Positions 39,147 through 47,308 of a stretch of 64,000 nt of DNA are shown piece after piece. Position 1 is the stretch's first letter. Every line of letters starts with the position of its first letter. Source of the DNA: Ww85 sp963745765 (GTDB lineage Bacteria > Desulfobacterota > Desulfobulbia > Desulfobulbales > Desulfocapsaceae). The stretch is taken from assembly GCA_963745765.1 (NCBI GenBank), contig CAVUYQ010000013.1, forward strand, positions 1-64,000. Reading direction: 5' to 3'. The position numbers were made by a program, and so were the translations under genes. Below the pieces are notes generated by a model. It made no database searches. It had not been told where the DNA came from and saw only the letters and a list, made by a program, of their open reading frames with translations.

Positions 39147-39223
39147 GGGTACCTTGAATAATAAGGATATTCGTTCGAGCATAATGCAGAGATCGGACGA
39201 AAAGGCAATTATTCGAGGTAGTC
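39147..39223. repeat. Short MITE-like element related to subtype 1 (77 bp)
   Basis: The termini GGGTACCTTGAATAAT and ATTATTCGAGGTAGTC are imperfect inverted repeats similar to the ends of subtype 1. The interior is shorter and diverged. It lies 65 bp from copy B. The remaining bases to the next gene show no feature. Confidence 0.5.
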
Positions 39224-39380
39224 TGAAAGAGCTGCATGGGCGGGTTGAAGTATTAAATATTTGTTACAATGAAGCCGGGGTGATATAAGTGTAGTTTTAA
39301 AAAACGGAGCGTACCGAAGGGATAAGTGGCGTGGAAAAATTTGAAGAGATGTACATAACAGTCAATGATTTGAGGACGAG

Positions 39381-39986
39381 ATGGGGTTTATAAGCGGATC
39401 AGCGAGCTTTACACGATTCAGTATAGAGGGTGAATTACCGGAAAATCCAATGGAATTTATTGCCCAGCGCATTGCGGCATATTCTTTTAAGGATATTGAT
39501 GATGGCATAGAAGAGCATTCAGTGGGCTGGGTTTCGGTGGCCAATATGTTTGATGCCTCTTTCCGCTATGCCTCCTTCATGAATGGCGATTATGTGGTTT
39601 TGTCACTGCGCCTGGATGAGCGGAAAGTGTCGCCGGCTGTCCTGAAAAAATTTGTTCAGAAGGAAGAGGAACGGATAAAGCGGGAAAAACAGATACCCCG
39701 GTTGGGAAGGGCGGCAAGAGTGGAAATTAAGGAGCGCATCAAGACGGAGTTGACCAGGAAGGCAATGCCGGTGCCAACGGTTTATGATCTGGTATGGAAC
39801 CTTTCAGAGTCGACGGTAATATTTTTTACCACGAACAGAAAAGCACATGCGCTTCTTGAAGATATTTTCAAGGATTGCTTCGGCTTGCTGCTGATACATC
39901 AAATCCCCTGGGTGACCGCACAATATCTCCTGGATCCTGAGGAATTGGGAAGTATGGAGAAACTGGTCCCAGAGATATTTGTCTGA
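39381..39986 (+). CDS. rdgC: RdgC-like recombination-associated protein
   Basis: The 201-residue protein resembles the N-terminal part of RdgC: HSVGWVSVANMFDASF, then VVLSLRLDERKVSPAVLKKF, a charged helix (QKEEERIKREKQIPRLGRAA) and VWNLSESTVIFFTTNRKAHA. RdgC binds DNA as a ring and limits RecA action. The usual protein is about 300 residues; this one ends early and is followed 32 bp later by a second gene that seems to supply the rest. GAGG precedes the ATG. Confidence 0.65.
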   Translation: MGFISGSASFTRFSIEGELPENPMEFIAQRIAAYSFKDIDDGIEEHSVGWVSVANMFDASFRYASFMNGDYVVLSLRLDERKVSPAVLKKFVQKEEERIKREKQIPRLGRAARVEIKERIKTELTRKAMPVPTVYDLVWNLSESTVIFFTTNRKAHALLEDIFKDCFGLLLIHQIPWVTAQYLLDPEELGSMEKLVPEIFV

Positions 39987-40018
39987 GTAAAAAAGTCAGA
40001 GGTTACGTAAGGAATATT

Positions 40019-40567
40019 ATGGATTTAGTAGATCTCATCACGGAAAAGCGGTTTCTTGGCCAGGAGTTTATTACCTGGCTCTGGTGGAAGAGTGAAGAAC
40101 GGGGAGGATCTGTCAACCTGCCCGGTCAGGGTGATATTATAGTGGTATTTGAAAAGCATATGGTTCTCGAATACGGTGAGGCGGATTACAGTGAGAAGCT
40201 TATTTGTTCAGGATTGCAAACCGAGCTTAAAGAGGCGCGAACGGGATTGAGAACCGGGAAAAAACTGGAACAGGCGCGCATACAGATCGTCAAAGGTGAT
40301 TATGAATTCAATGTGACGCTCGGGGCAACGCTCTTCGAGTATAGAAATGTACGACCGCCGAAAACAGGGGCCTCTGTGTCTGAAAACGCAAAGTCAGATG
40401 AGGAGATAGAGGGGCTGATACTTGAAAGAATTTTTCTCTTTGAGGAGCTGACAAGGATCGTCAATGACCTGTTTCGAGTGTACCTGAAGAGCAGGCTTTC
40501 GGAGAACTGGCAAAGGGAACTGGCGGAAATCAGGAGTTGGGTGCACCAGTCGGCGGATAATGTTTAG
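40019..40567 (+). CDS. Companion of RdgC-like protein (possible C-terminal half)
   Basis: The 182-residue protein starts MDLVDLITEKRFLGQEFITW. FLGQEFITWLWWKSEERGG is a motif I associate with the C-terminal half of RdgC-like proteins in related bacteria, but this is from memory. The C-terminus is helical (EELTRIVNDLFRVYLKSRL). AAGGA lies before the ATG. It lies between the RdgC-like gene and gatB on the same strand. Confidence 0.5.
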   Translation: MDLVDLITEKRFLGQEFITWLWWKSEERGGSVNLPGQGDIIVVFEKHMVLEYGEADYSEKLICSGLQTELKEARTGLRTGKKLEQARIQIVKGDYEFNVTLGATLFEYRNVRPPKTGASVSENAKSDEEIEGLILERIFLFEELTRIVNDLFRVYLKSRLSENWQRELAEIRSWVHQSADNV

Positions 40568-40586
40568 GGATACATAACGGGACACT

Positions 40587-42011
40587 ATGGCGTTTGAAAC
40601 GGTAATAGGGCTTGAAATACATGCCCAGATGAAGACTGAATCGAAAATTTTCTGCGGCTGTTCGACCTCTTTTGGTTCGCCGGCAAATACGCATACCTGC
40701 CCGGTATGTCTGGGGTTGCCGGGCAGTCTGCCGGTTTTAAATAAACGGGTGGTGGAGTTTGCCATTAAAATGGGCTTATCAACCAATTCTACCATTAACC
40801 GAATAAACCAGTTCGCCAGGAAAAATTATTTTTATCCAGATCTTCCAAAAGGTTACCAGACCTCGCAATTCGACAGGCCGATTATAGAGCACGGCTATGT
40901 GGATATCGAGGTTGATGGAGAAAAAAAGAGAATCGGCATCACCCGTATGCATATGGAAGAAGATGCCGGTAAGCTGATCCACGATGATTCCGAACCCTTA
41001 TCCTACGTGGACCTGAACAGGACCGGCACCCCCTTGCTTGAAATCGTTTCCGAGCCGGAACTGCGGTCCCCCCGGCAGGCCTCTGCCTATCTGAAAAAAA
41101 TCCACGCCATTCTAAGATACCTTGATGTCTGTGACGGCAATATGCAGGAAGGCAGCTTTCGCTGCGACGCCAATATTTCTCTCAGGCCCTTCGGCCAGGA
41201 TGAGCTTGGCACCCGGACGGAACTCAAGAACATGAACTCCTTTCGCAATGTACAGGCAGCCCTGGAATATGAGGAGCGCCGGCAGCGTGACATCCTGCTC
41301 GAGGGTGGCAGCGTCACGCAGCAGACACTGCTCTGGAATCCGGATACGGAGAAAACGGAGCCCATGCGGGGTAAGGAAGATGCCCATGATTACCGCTATT
41401 TTCCCTGTCCGGATTTGATCCCGGTTGAGATAAGCGACAGCTGGATAGAGGATATCCGCAAGACGCTGCCGGAGTTGCCGGACCAGCGGAAAAGTCGTTT
41501 ACTGCGCGAGTTTGATCTGCCGGAATACGATGCAGCAATACTGACGGAATCGCGGGAACTGGCAGATTATTTCGAGATAGCGGTTAAACGCTGTGGTCAG
41601 CCCAAGAAAGTTTCGAACTGGATGATGACCGAGCTTCTGCGCGAACTCAAGGGCGGCAGTATCAGCGAATGTCTGGTGGCACCGGAGCAGCTCGGGGAGC
41701 TTCTGGATATGGTGGAACAGGGGACTATCAGCGGGAAAATTGCCAAGACGGTGTTTGCCGATATGCTTGAAAACGGTTCTGATCCTGCGATTATTGTTAA
41801 AAAGAAAAACCTGCTGCAGGTCTCTGATGAGTCAGAATTACGTGCTATCGTGCGGGAAATTATCGCCGAGAATCCGGCACAGGTAACAGATTTTCGCAAC
41901 GGAAAGACAAAATTACTGGGATATTTCGTCGGACAGCTGATGCAGAGGACCAAAGGCAAAGCGAATCCGGGCCTGGCAAATCAATTATTCAAAAAGGAAC
42001 TGAAAGGCTGA
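40587..42011 (+). CDS. gatB: Asp/Glu-tRNA(Asn/Gln) amidotransferase subunit B
   Basis: The 474-residue protein has the usual family length. It begins ETVIGLEIHAQMKTESKIFC and has the zinc-binding Cys residues CGCSTSF and HTCPVCLGLPG, the signature RKNYFYPDLPKGYQTSQFD, and a C-terminal YqeY-like helical domain ending PGLANQLFKKELK. With GatA and GatC (not in this window) it amidates mischarged Glu-tRNA(Gln) or Asp-tRNA(Asn). It is followed closely by radC. Confidence 0.97.
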   Translation: MAFETVIGLEIHAQMKTESKIFCGCSTSFGSPANTHTCPVCLGLPGSLPVLNKRVVEFAIKMGLSTNSTINRINQFARKNYFYPDLPKGYQTSQFDRPIIEHGYVDIEVDGEKKRIGITRMHMEEDAGKLIHDDSEPLSYVDLNRTGTPLLEIVSEPELRSPRQASAYLKKIHAILRYLDVCDGNMQEGSFRCDANISLRPFGQDELGTRTELKNMNSFRNVQAALEYEERRQRDILLEGGSVTQQTLLWNPDTEKTEPMRGKEDAHDYRYFPCPDLIPVEISDSWIEDIRKTLPELPDQRKSRLLREFDLPEYDAAILTESRELADYFEIAVKRCGQPKKVSNWMMTELLRELKGGSISECLVAPEQLGELLDMVEQGTISGKIAKTVFADMLENGSDPAIIVKKKNLLQVSDESELRAIVREIIAENPAQVTDFRNGKTKLLGYFVGQLMQRTKGKANPGLANQLFKKELKG

Positions 42012-42030
42012 CAGGCCGGCAATAGCGGTG

Positions 42031-42768
42031 ATGAACAAGGAGCAGTGGCAGGAAAAAGGGAGTGGGCACCGGGCTCGTTTGCGGCAGCGTTTTATAGACC
42101 AGGGGCTCAGCGGATTCAGCGATGCCGACGTACTTGAACTGCTGCTGTCATTTGGCACGCCGCGCAAGGACTGCAAGGAACAGGCCCATTTACTTCTGAA
42201 ACGATTCAAGACGTTACCCGGAGTACTCGACGCCGCCCCGCACGCGATCCGGGAAATCAGGGGAATCGGCCCAGTTAACGGTTTCGCCCTGCGTTTTATC
42301 AAGTCTGTCGCCGACCGATATCTCAAAGAGCGTTTACGCGAAAAATCTTATCTAAAATCATCACAGAACGTTATAGATTATCTGGTTCACAGCATGAGAG
42401 GGTTGACGGTTGAGGTTTTTACCGTGATCTATCTTGATTCGGCACTGGGGATTCTTGAGTCCGAGATTGTGGCCGAGGGAACGATAAATGTGAATTCGGT
42501 TTATCCGCGCGAAATAATCAAACGGGCCCTCTCCCATAACGCAGCGGCCCTTATCGTCGCCCACAACCACCCTTCCGGCTCGTTAACCCCATCGGCCCAG
42601 GATCGCCGACTCACCGGCAGTCTCTATCTGGCATGCTCACTGATGCATATCAGGCTTCTTGATCATCTGATAGTTGGTGACGGGCATTACAGTTTTGCCG
42701 ATAACGGCATCATGGTCGAAATCGAGCGCTGGTGCACGGCCGTCCAGCAGCAGAACAGCGAGACATAA
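42031..42768 (+). CDS. radC: DNA repair protein RadC (JAB/MPN domain)
   Basis: The 245-residue protein has an N-terminal helix-hairpin-helix region (LLLSFGTPRKDCKEQAHLLL, then IRGIGPVNGFAL). A C-terminal JAB domain carries the metal motif HNHPSGSLTPSAQD (H-x-H-P-S-G-x10-D). The ATG at 42031 is preferred over the GTG one codon earlier. It is named for radiation resistance, though its exact role is unsettled. Confidence 0.94.
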   Translation: MNKEQWQEKGSGHRARLRQRFIDQGLSGFSDADVLELLLSFGTPRKDCKEQAHLLLKRFKTLPGVLDAAPHAIREIRGIGPVNGFALRFIKSVADRYLKERLREKSYLKSSQNVIDYLVHSMRGLTVEVFTVIYLDSALGILESEIVAEGTINVNSVYPREIIKRALSHNAAALIVAHNHPSGSLTPSAQDRRLTGSLYLACSLMHIRLLDHLIVGDGHYSFADNGIMVEIERWCTAVQQQNSET

Positions 42769-42772
42769 GCGG

Positions 42773-43900
42773 TTGAACAGCCTTTACCTGCACATACCGT
42801 TTTGCCTGAGCAAGTGTCTCTATTGTTCATTTTCTTCCTATCCGGGGCTTGATAGCCTGCACGAAGACTATTGTCTGGCACTGTGCCGGGATATCAGGCA
42901 GAGCTATCCTGAGCGTCATGACACACCTCTTGACAGCCTGTTTCTCGGGGGCGGCACGCCAACCGTATTGTCTCTGAAACAACTTGTCGCCATCAGCAAA
43001 ACCTGCCGGGAGGTGTATGGATTTCAGCCGGATGCGGAAATCTCCATCGAGGCAAACCCCGGAACCGTTACCCTGGAAGGTCTCAAGGGGCTCAGAGAGG
43101 CCGGCTTCAACCGCTTGTCGCTGGGCCTGCAGTCCTGCCATGATGATGAACTTGCAGCGCTTGGCCGCCGACACAATGCCTCTCAGGGTATGTCCGCATT
43201 CATGGATGGTCGGCGGGCCGGATTTTCAAACATCAGCCTCGATCTCATGTACGGTCTGCCGATGCAGACGCGAGATCGCTGGCGCGCAAATCTTGAAAAA
43301 ATCCTGGCTCTTGAACCCGAACACCTTTCTCTTTACCAGCTCACCCTTGAAGAAAATACGAATTTTCACAGCCGTTTTCAGCAGGGCCGGCTCCTTTTGC
43401 CGGACGAGGATGAGATTCTGGCCATGGATGACATCACACAGGAGTTATGCACCGGGAATTCCTTTATCCAGTATGAAATTTCGAATTTCAGCCGGCCAGG
43501 ATTTACCTGCCGGCATAATATCGTCTATTGGCATAATGATGAGTACCTTGCCTGCGGGGCCGGTGCGGTGAGTTATCTGGACGGACAACGTTCGCGCAGA
43601 ATCGAGGATCCCGCCCGTTATATTGAACAGATTCAACAGGAACAATCGATAGTTGAAGAAAGTGAGCAGCTTGATGCCTCTGCTTCCTTCAGGGAAACGG
43701 TCATCATGGGCCTGCGCCTGTTTGAAGGAGTCGATGAGAAGCGGCTTATCAAGCGTTATGGATTGACCTACCGGGATATTTACGGCGACAGCATGCTGGC
43801 GCTTATAGATGGTGGATTGCTCGAATTGAAAGGCACTGTTCTTGCCTTAACAGAAAAAGGCCGTCGTTTTGCTAATGTCGTCATGGCCGAGCTGGTGTGA
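42773..43900 (+). CDS. hemW: Radical SAM heme chaperone HemW
   Basis: A TTG at 42773, four bases after the radC stop, gives MNSLYLHIPFCLSKCLYCSF, the normal HemW N-terminus. The frame extends upstream inside radC, but that part is not HemW-like. CLSKCLYC is the radical SAM cluster motif. LDSLFLGGGTPTVLS, NRLSLGLQSCHDDELAALGR and SLYQLTLEENTNF are family landmarks. Length is 375 residues. It lacks the extra features of true HemN. It is likely translationally coupled to radC, as no strong ribosome-binding site is seen. Confidence 0.93.
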   Translation: MNSLYLHIPFCLSKCLYCSFSSYPGLDSLHEDYCLALCRDIRQSYPERHDTPLDSLFLGGGTPTVLSLKQLVAISKTCREVYGFQPDAEISIEANPGTVTLEGLKGLREAGFNRLSLGLQSCHDDELAALGRRHNASQGMSAFMDGRRAGFSNISLDLMYGLPMQTRDRWRANLEKILALEPEHLSLYQLTLEENTNFHSRFQQGRLLLPDEDEILAMDDITQELCTGNSFIQYEISNFSRPGFTCRHNIVYWHNDEYLACGAGAVSYLDGQRSRRIEDPARYIEQIQQEQSIVEESEQLDASASFRETVIMGLRLFEGVDEKRLIKRYGLTYRDIYGDSMLALIDGGLLELKGTVLALTEKGRRFANVVMAELV

Positions 43901-43905
43901 TTGCT

Positions 43906-44706
43906 TCACCCGGAGTTACGCTTGCCTGGAGGTGGTGATACGGATTGCTCCATGGTCGTGAAATTCAGGGTGGCATGCACCGTCAAAAGGGGAAAGGCAA
44001 AGGCGATCAGAAACAGGTTAAGCACCGGTATCATGCTGATAACTGCCGGAAAGATACCAAGGCGCAGTGATACCCGGTAATGCTGCCTGATCCATGACAA
44101 TTTCCGTCCAAGGCTCCAATGCCTGCGGGAAGCAGGATAATCGATAAACATCAGGGTAGAGTAGAAGGTATAAAGAGCAAGAACTGCTATCTGTCCGATA
44201 ACCGGTATAAAACTGGTGGGAATCGCGATGATGGTTATGAGGATACCAAAAGCCGCAATTTTAAAGCCTTCAAGAAGATCTTTCAAAATTGACAGCATGC
44301 CGACAGGTTTGTCTGCTGCAAAATCTGCCCCGCAGAAAATCCTTTCAGCAGCACTACTGAGAAAAACATAAAACGGGGTGGAAAGGCTGTAGGCAAGCAG
44401 AAAGGCAAGGAAAAACGCTACAATTCTGGAAACCAGCAGGAAAAGCCATTTTGCCACATACCAGCCACTCAATGAGAGCCACCCCCACCAGCTTTCAGTA
44501 GAGGGTGCAGAGGCAAAAAAAGAGGAGGTCAGCTTATCCAGCATCCCTGTCGTGAGCTCATATCCAAGCCAGGAAAGAATAATCGTGATCAGCACAAGCA
44601 GGAGTGACCAGCCAAACAGCACTCTGTTTCCCAGAAGAAAAGAGAGAGAGGTTGAAAGGGGTATCCATGCGACTCCACGTTTGTTGTGTTTATTTGGCAT
44701 CTGCAT
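43906..44706 (-). CDS. EI24 domain-containing membrane protein (CysZ-like)
   Basis: The 266-residue protein has four to five membrane segments and EI24/CysZ landmarks: FLLAYSLSTPFYVFLSSAAE in the first half and PTSFIPVIGQIAVLALYTFY, then FIDYPASRRHW, in the second. CysZ is a sulfate permease in enterobacteria; many homologues have no assigned substrate. It converges with hemW, leaving five bases between stop codons. Confidence 0.85.
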   Translation of the reverse strand: MQMPNKHNKRGVAWIPLSTSLSFLLGNRVLFGWSLLLVLITIILSWLGYELTTGMLDKLTSSFFASAPSTESWWGWLSLSGWYVAKWLFLLVSRIVAFFLAFLLAYSLSTPFYVFLSSAAERIFCGADFAADKPVGMLSILKDLLEGFKIAAFGILITIIAIPTSFIPVIGQIAVLALYTFYSTLMFIDYPASRRHWSLGRKLSWIRQHYRVSLRLGIFPAVISMIPVLNLFLIAFAFPLLTVHATLNFTTMEQSVSPPPGKRNSG

Positions 44707-44822
44707 AGGTAAAAATGATAAAATCCGTTTTATCAGGGGTTTTTCTTAACAAGATGATGGTCCATTGTTACTGTTTCTTACCATAGGCACAGAGTTGCCT
44801 GAGTAAAGGGGAATAGCCCCGC

Positions 44823-44959
44823 GTTCATGAACATTTCCTCATAATTTATACAACCTGTAGAAATAAAATAATTTATTGCGGTGCTTTCGGCTTATAGTAA
44901 AAATGCATTTTGCTCTCTCACTATCATTGCTTCAGTGAAAGGAAGTGTTCATGAACATT
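44823..44959. promoter_or_regulatory. Pair of identical palindromic motifs upstream of radA
   Basis: GTTCATGAACATT occurs at 44823-44835 and again at 44947-44959, 124 bp apart. GTTCATGAAC is a perfect 10-bp palindrome. The second copy lies about 30 bp before the radA ribosome-binding site. This could be an operator for a dimeric regulator; which one is not known. Confidence 0.45.
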
Positions 44960-45001
44960 GGAACAGGTGCTTTTTTCTGAACAATCCGTGGAGGTAGTAC
45001 C

Positions 45002-46360
45002 ATTAAGTCAGCAAAAGAAAAGACACACTATTCCTGCCGGGAGTGCGGTTATCGAAGTGGTAAATGGCTCGGCCGCTGCCCCGAGTGCGGAAATTGGGAG
45101 AGCATGGAAGAGCTGCGGCCGAGTATCGATCGCAACCATGGTGTGGTTGACTACGAGAAACCTCACCCCCTGACAGCAGCCCCGGAGCAGGAGAACGAGC
45201 GGGCCGTAACCGGTATCGAAGAACTTGACCGGACGCTGGGCGGTGGAATTGTCGCCGGATCGGTGATCTTGATCGGCGGAGACCCGGGAATAGGTAAATC
45301 CACCCTGCTCCTGCATATGCTCTCATCTCTTGCCAGGCAGGGGTTGACGGTCCTTTACGTGTCTGGAGAGGAGTCTGCGCATCAGATCAAGATGAGGGCA
45401 CGCCGCCTGTCTGCACTGCATGAAAATCAATTTCTGGCAACGGAGCCTTCAGTTGAAAAAATCATCGCCATGACCCGAGAGATGAAGCCCGCGCTCCTGG
45501 CAGTTGATTCTATCCAGACCCTGACTTGCCAGGAACATGCATCCGCACCGGGATCGGTAACCCAGGTGCGTGAATCCGCCGCCCGTCTGGTTGACATGGC
45601 CAAGCGCGACAATATTCCGGTGGTACTCGTTGGCCATGTCACCAAGGAAGGGACCCTGGCCGGACCGAGAATTCTGGAGCACATGGTTGACACGGTGCTC
45701 TATTTTGAAGGCGAACGCTCTCATGCTTACCGGGTGCTTCGGACCGTGAAAAACCGGTTCGGCTCAACCAATGAGATTGGGGTCTTTGAAATGAAGGAAG
45801 AGGGGCTGGTTCAGGTCATCAATCCTTCGGAGATGTTTCTGGCCGAGCGGCCGCTGGATGTTTCCGGCTCTGTTGTCCTGCCGAGCATGGAAGGAACAAG
45901 GCCTATTCTCGTTGAGGTGCAGGCGCTTGTCAGTCCGACGAACCTTGGTACGGCCAGGAGAACAGCCATTGGAGCTGACCCGCAACGGCTGTCACTGCTC
46001 TGTGCCGTACTTGAAAAGAAAGCCGGCATGGATTTGTATGGTCATGATATTTTTCTCAATATTGCAGGTGGTATACGTATTGATGAACCGGCCCTCGATC
46101 TTGGCGTTATCTGTGCACTAGCCTCAAGTATTCTGGACAAGCCGGTAGCTGCAGATACGGTTGTCTGCGGAGAAGTAGGCCTGGCTGGAGAGGTGCGGGC
46201 GGTCGGCAATATGGAGCTGCGGCTTCGGGAGTCTGAACGGCTCGGATTCCGGCACTTCATCATGCCGAAAACAAATGTAAAACGGATGCGGGGTAAGACC
46301 TCACTGGAGATTTCCGGCGTTGCAACCATCCAGGAATTTCTTGAGGTGCTGTTTCAATAA
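45002..46360 (+). CDS. radA: DNA repair protein RadA (Sms), apparent ATT start
   Basis: The zinc finger (C-x2-C-x10-C-x2-C: CRECGYRSGKWLGRCPEC), the RecA-like Walker A GDPGIGKST, the RadA motif KNRFGSTNEIGVFE and the Lon-like C-terminal domain are all in one frame. The first ATG in frame (45104) would lose the zinc finger. The frame is open back to a TGA at 44978, with no ATG, GTG or TTG before the finger. GGAGGT at 44990 is six bases before an ATT at 45002, which would give MKSAKEKTHYSCREC, a normal RadA start. So ATT is the likely start codon, giving 452 residues. Confidence 0.93.
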   Translation: MKSAKEKTHYSCRECGYRSGKWLGRCPECGNWESMEELRPSIDRNHGVVDYEKPHPLTAAPEQENERAVTGIEELDRTLGGGIVAGSVILIGGDPGIGKSTLLLHMLSSLARQGLTVLYVSGEESAHQIKMRARRLSALHENQFLATEPSVEKIIAMTREMKPALLAVDSIQTLTCQEHASAPGSVTQVRESAARLVDMAKRDNIPVVLVGHVTKEGTLAGPRILEHMVDTVLYFEGERSHAYRVLRTVKNRFGSTNEIGVFEMKEEGLVQVINPSEMFLAERPLDVSGSVVLPSMEGTRPILVEVQALVSPTNLGTARRTAIGADPQRLSLLCAVLEKKAGMDLYGHDIFLNIAGGIRIDEPALDLGVICALASSILDKPVAADTVVCGEVGLAGEVRAVGNMELRLRESERLGFRHFIMPKTNVKRMRGKTSLEISGVATIQEFLEVLFQ

Positions 46361-46386
46361 ACATACGGGATAAAGCGAGGGATATT

Positions 46387-47034
46387 ATGGATTTTAAGAA
46401 TCTTGTAGTGCAAAGCTGGCGAAACACGCTGGATCATATCGGGCCGATTCTTCTGGTCACTTTCGTTCAGATGCTCCTGATTATCTTCACTCTTGGTATC
46501 CTGGCACCGGTCACGACGGCGGGTTATGTCCAGTCGCTGCTGCGGGTGCTCCGGGAAGGGCGGGAACCTGAAATAAAGGATCTTTTTTCACAGATGCGGC
46601 TGTTTTTCCCGCTATTCATCTTCTTCCTGTTGTTTGGTGTTGCGGCATTTATCGGTTTTTCCCTGCTTTTCCTGCCCGGCTTCATCGTAGTTGGCTTTGT
46701 CGCCTTTGCCGCATTCTATATGATTCCGCTGATGACCGACCAGGAGCTCGGGCTTTTTGAGGCCCTGAAAAAATCGTGGGATATGGCGATAGAGGCGCCG
46801 GTCAGCGACCATATCGTCGTGACCATCATCTATGTGGGTATCATGTCGATTGGCTCACCACTGCCGCTTGCTTTTCTGATCACCCAACCGCTGGCTACCT
46901 TTATCCTGGTTGGTGCTTATTCGGAGAAGATCGCTGCTCCCGGGACAAAACCGGGTGATGAGCAGCCGCTCTCCGATAAGGGGAAAAATACCGACCCGCC
47001 GATTCCGGGAAACAACGATGAAAAAGAGCTGTAG
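46387..47034 (+). CDS. Multi-pass membrane protein (DUF975/DUF4013-like), unknown function
   Basis: The 215-residue protein has four to five membrane segments. A soluble N-terminal helix leads into TFVQMLLIIFTLGILAPVTT, followed by GYVQSLLRVLREGREPEIKD, a pattern shared with DUF4013/DUF975 membrane proteins. The C-terminal ~35 residues are hydrophilic (PGDEQPLSDKGKNTDP). It lies 26 bp after radA. The role is unknown. Confidence 0.7.
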   Translation: MDFKNLVVQSWRNTLDHIGPILLVTFVQMLLIIFTLGILAPVTTAGYVQSLLRVLREGREPEIKDLFSQMRLFFPLFIFFLLFGVAAFIGFSLLFLPGFIVVGFVAFAAFYMIPLMTDQELGLFEALKKSWDMAIEAPVSDHIVVTIIYVGIMSIGSPLPLAFLITQPLATFILVGAYSEKIAAPGTKPGDEQPLSDKGKNTDPPIPGNNDEKEL

Positions 47035-47101
47035 GTCTTTGGCGGGTGTTATGACAGGCAAGAGAAAACAAGAAATTGATCTTCAACAGGGGAAATAAGG
47101 C

Positions 47102-47212
47102 ATGGATAAGCATGATACGCAGCATGTGGATGAATCGGATGTGTGCTATAAGGTCGGCATCATTTTCGTCGCCATTCTGGCACTTCTCTTCCTGCTGGGC
47201 ATAATGAATTAA
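47102..47212 (+). CDS. Small single-pass membrane protein (36 residues)
   Basis: The ATG at 47102 follows AGGGGAAATAAGG. The peptide has a hydrophilic N-terminus (MDKHDTQHVDESDVCYKV) and one membrane helix (GIIFVAILALLFLLGIM). It is too short for most gene finders. It lies between the membrane protein gene and lon, in the same orientation. The hydrophobic helix and spacing support it; no homologue is recognised. Confidence 0.5.
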   Translation: MDKHDTQHVDESDVCYKVGIIFVAILALLFLLGIMN

Positions 47213-47308
47213 CAGGAATCGGGAGATCTGTATTGCCAAAATGGATAGAGGACATATCGTTTTAGTCAATTGACCATAATACCTTTTCCGAGGAGGAGAA
47301 AATAGCAT

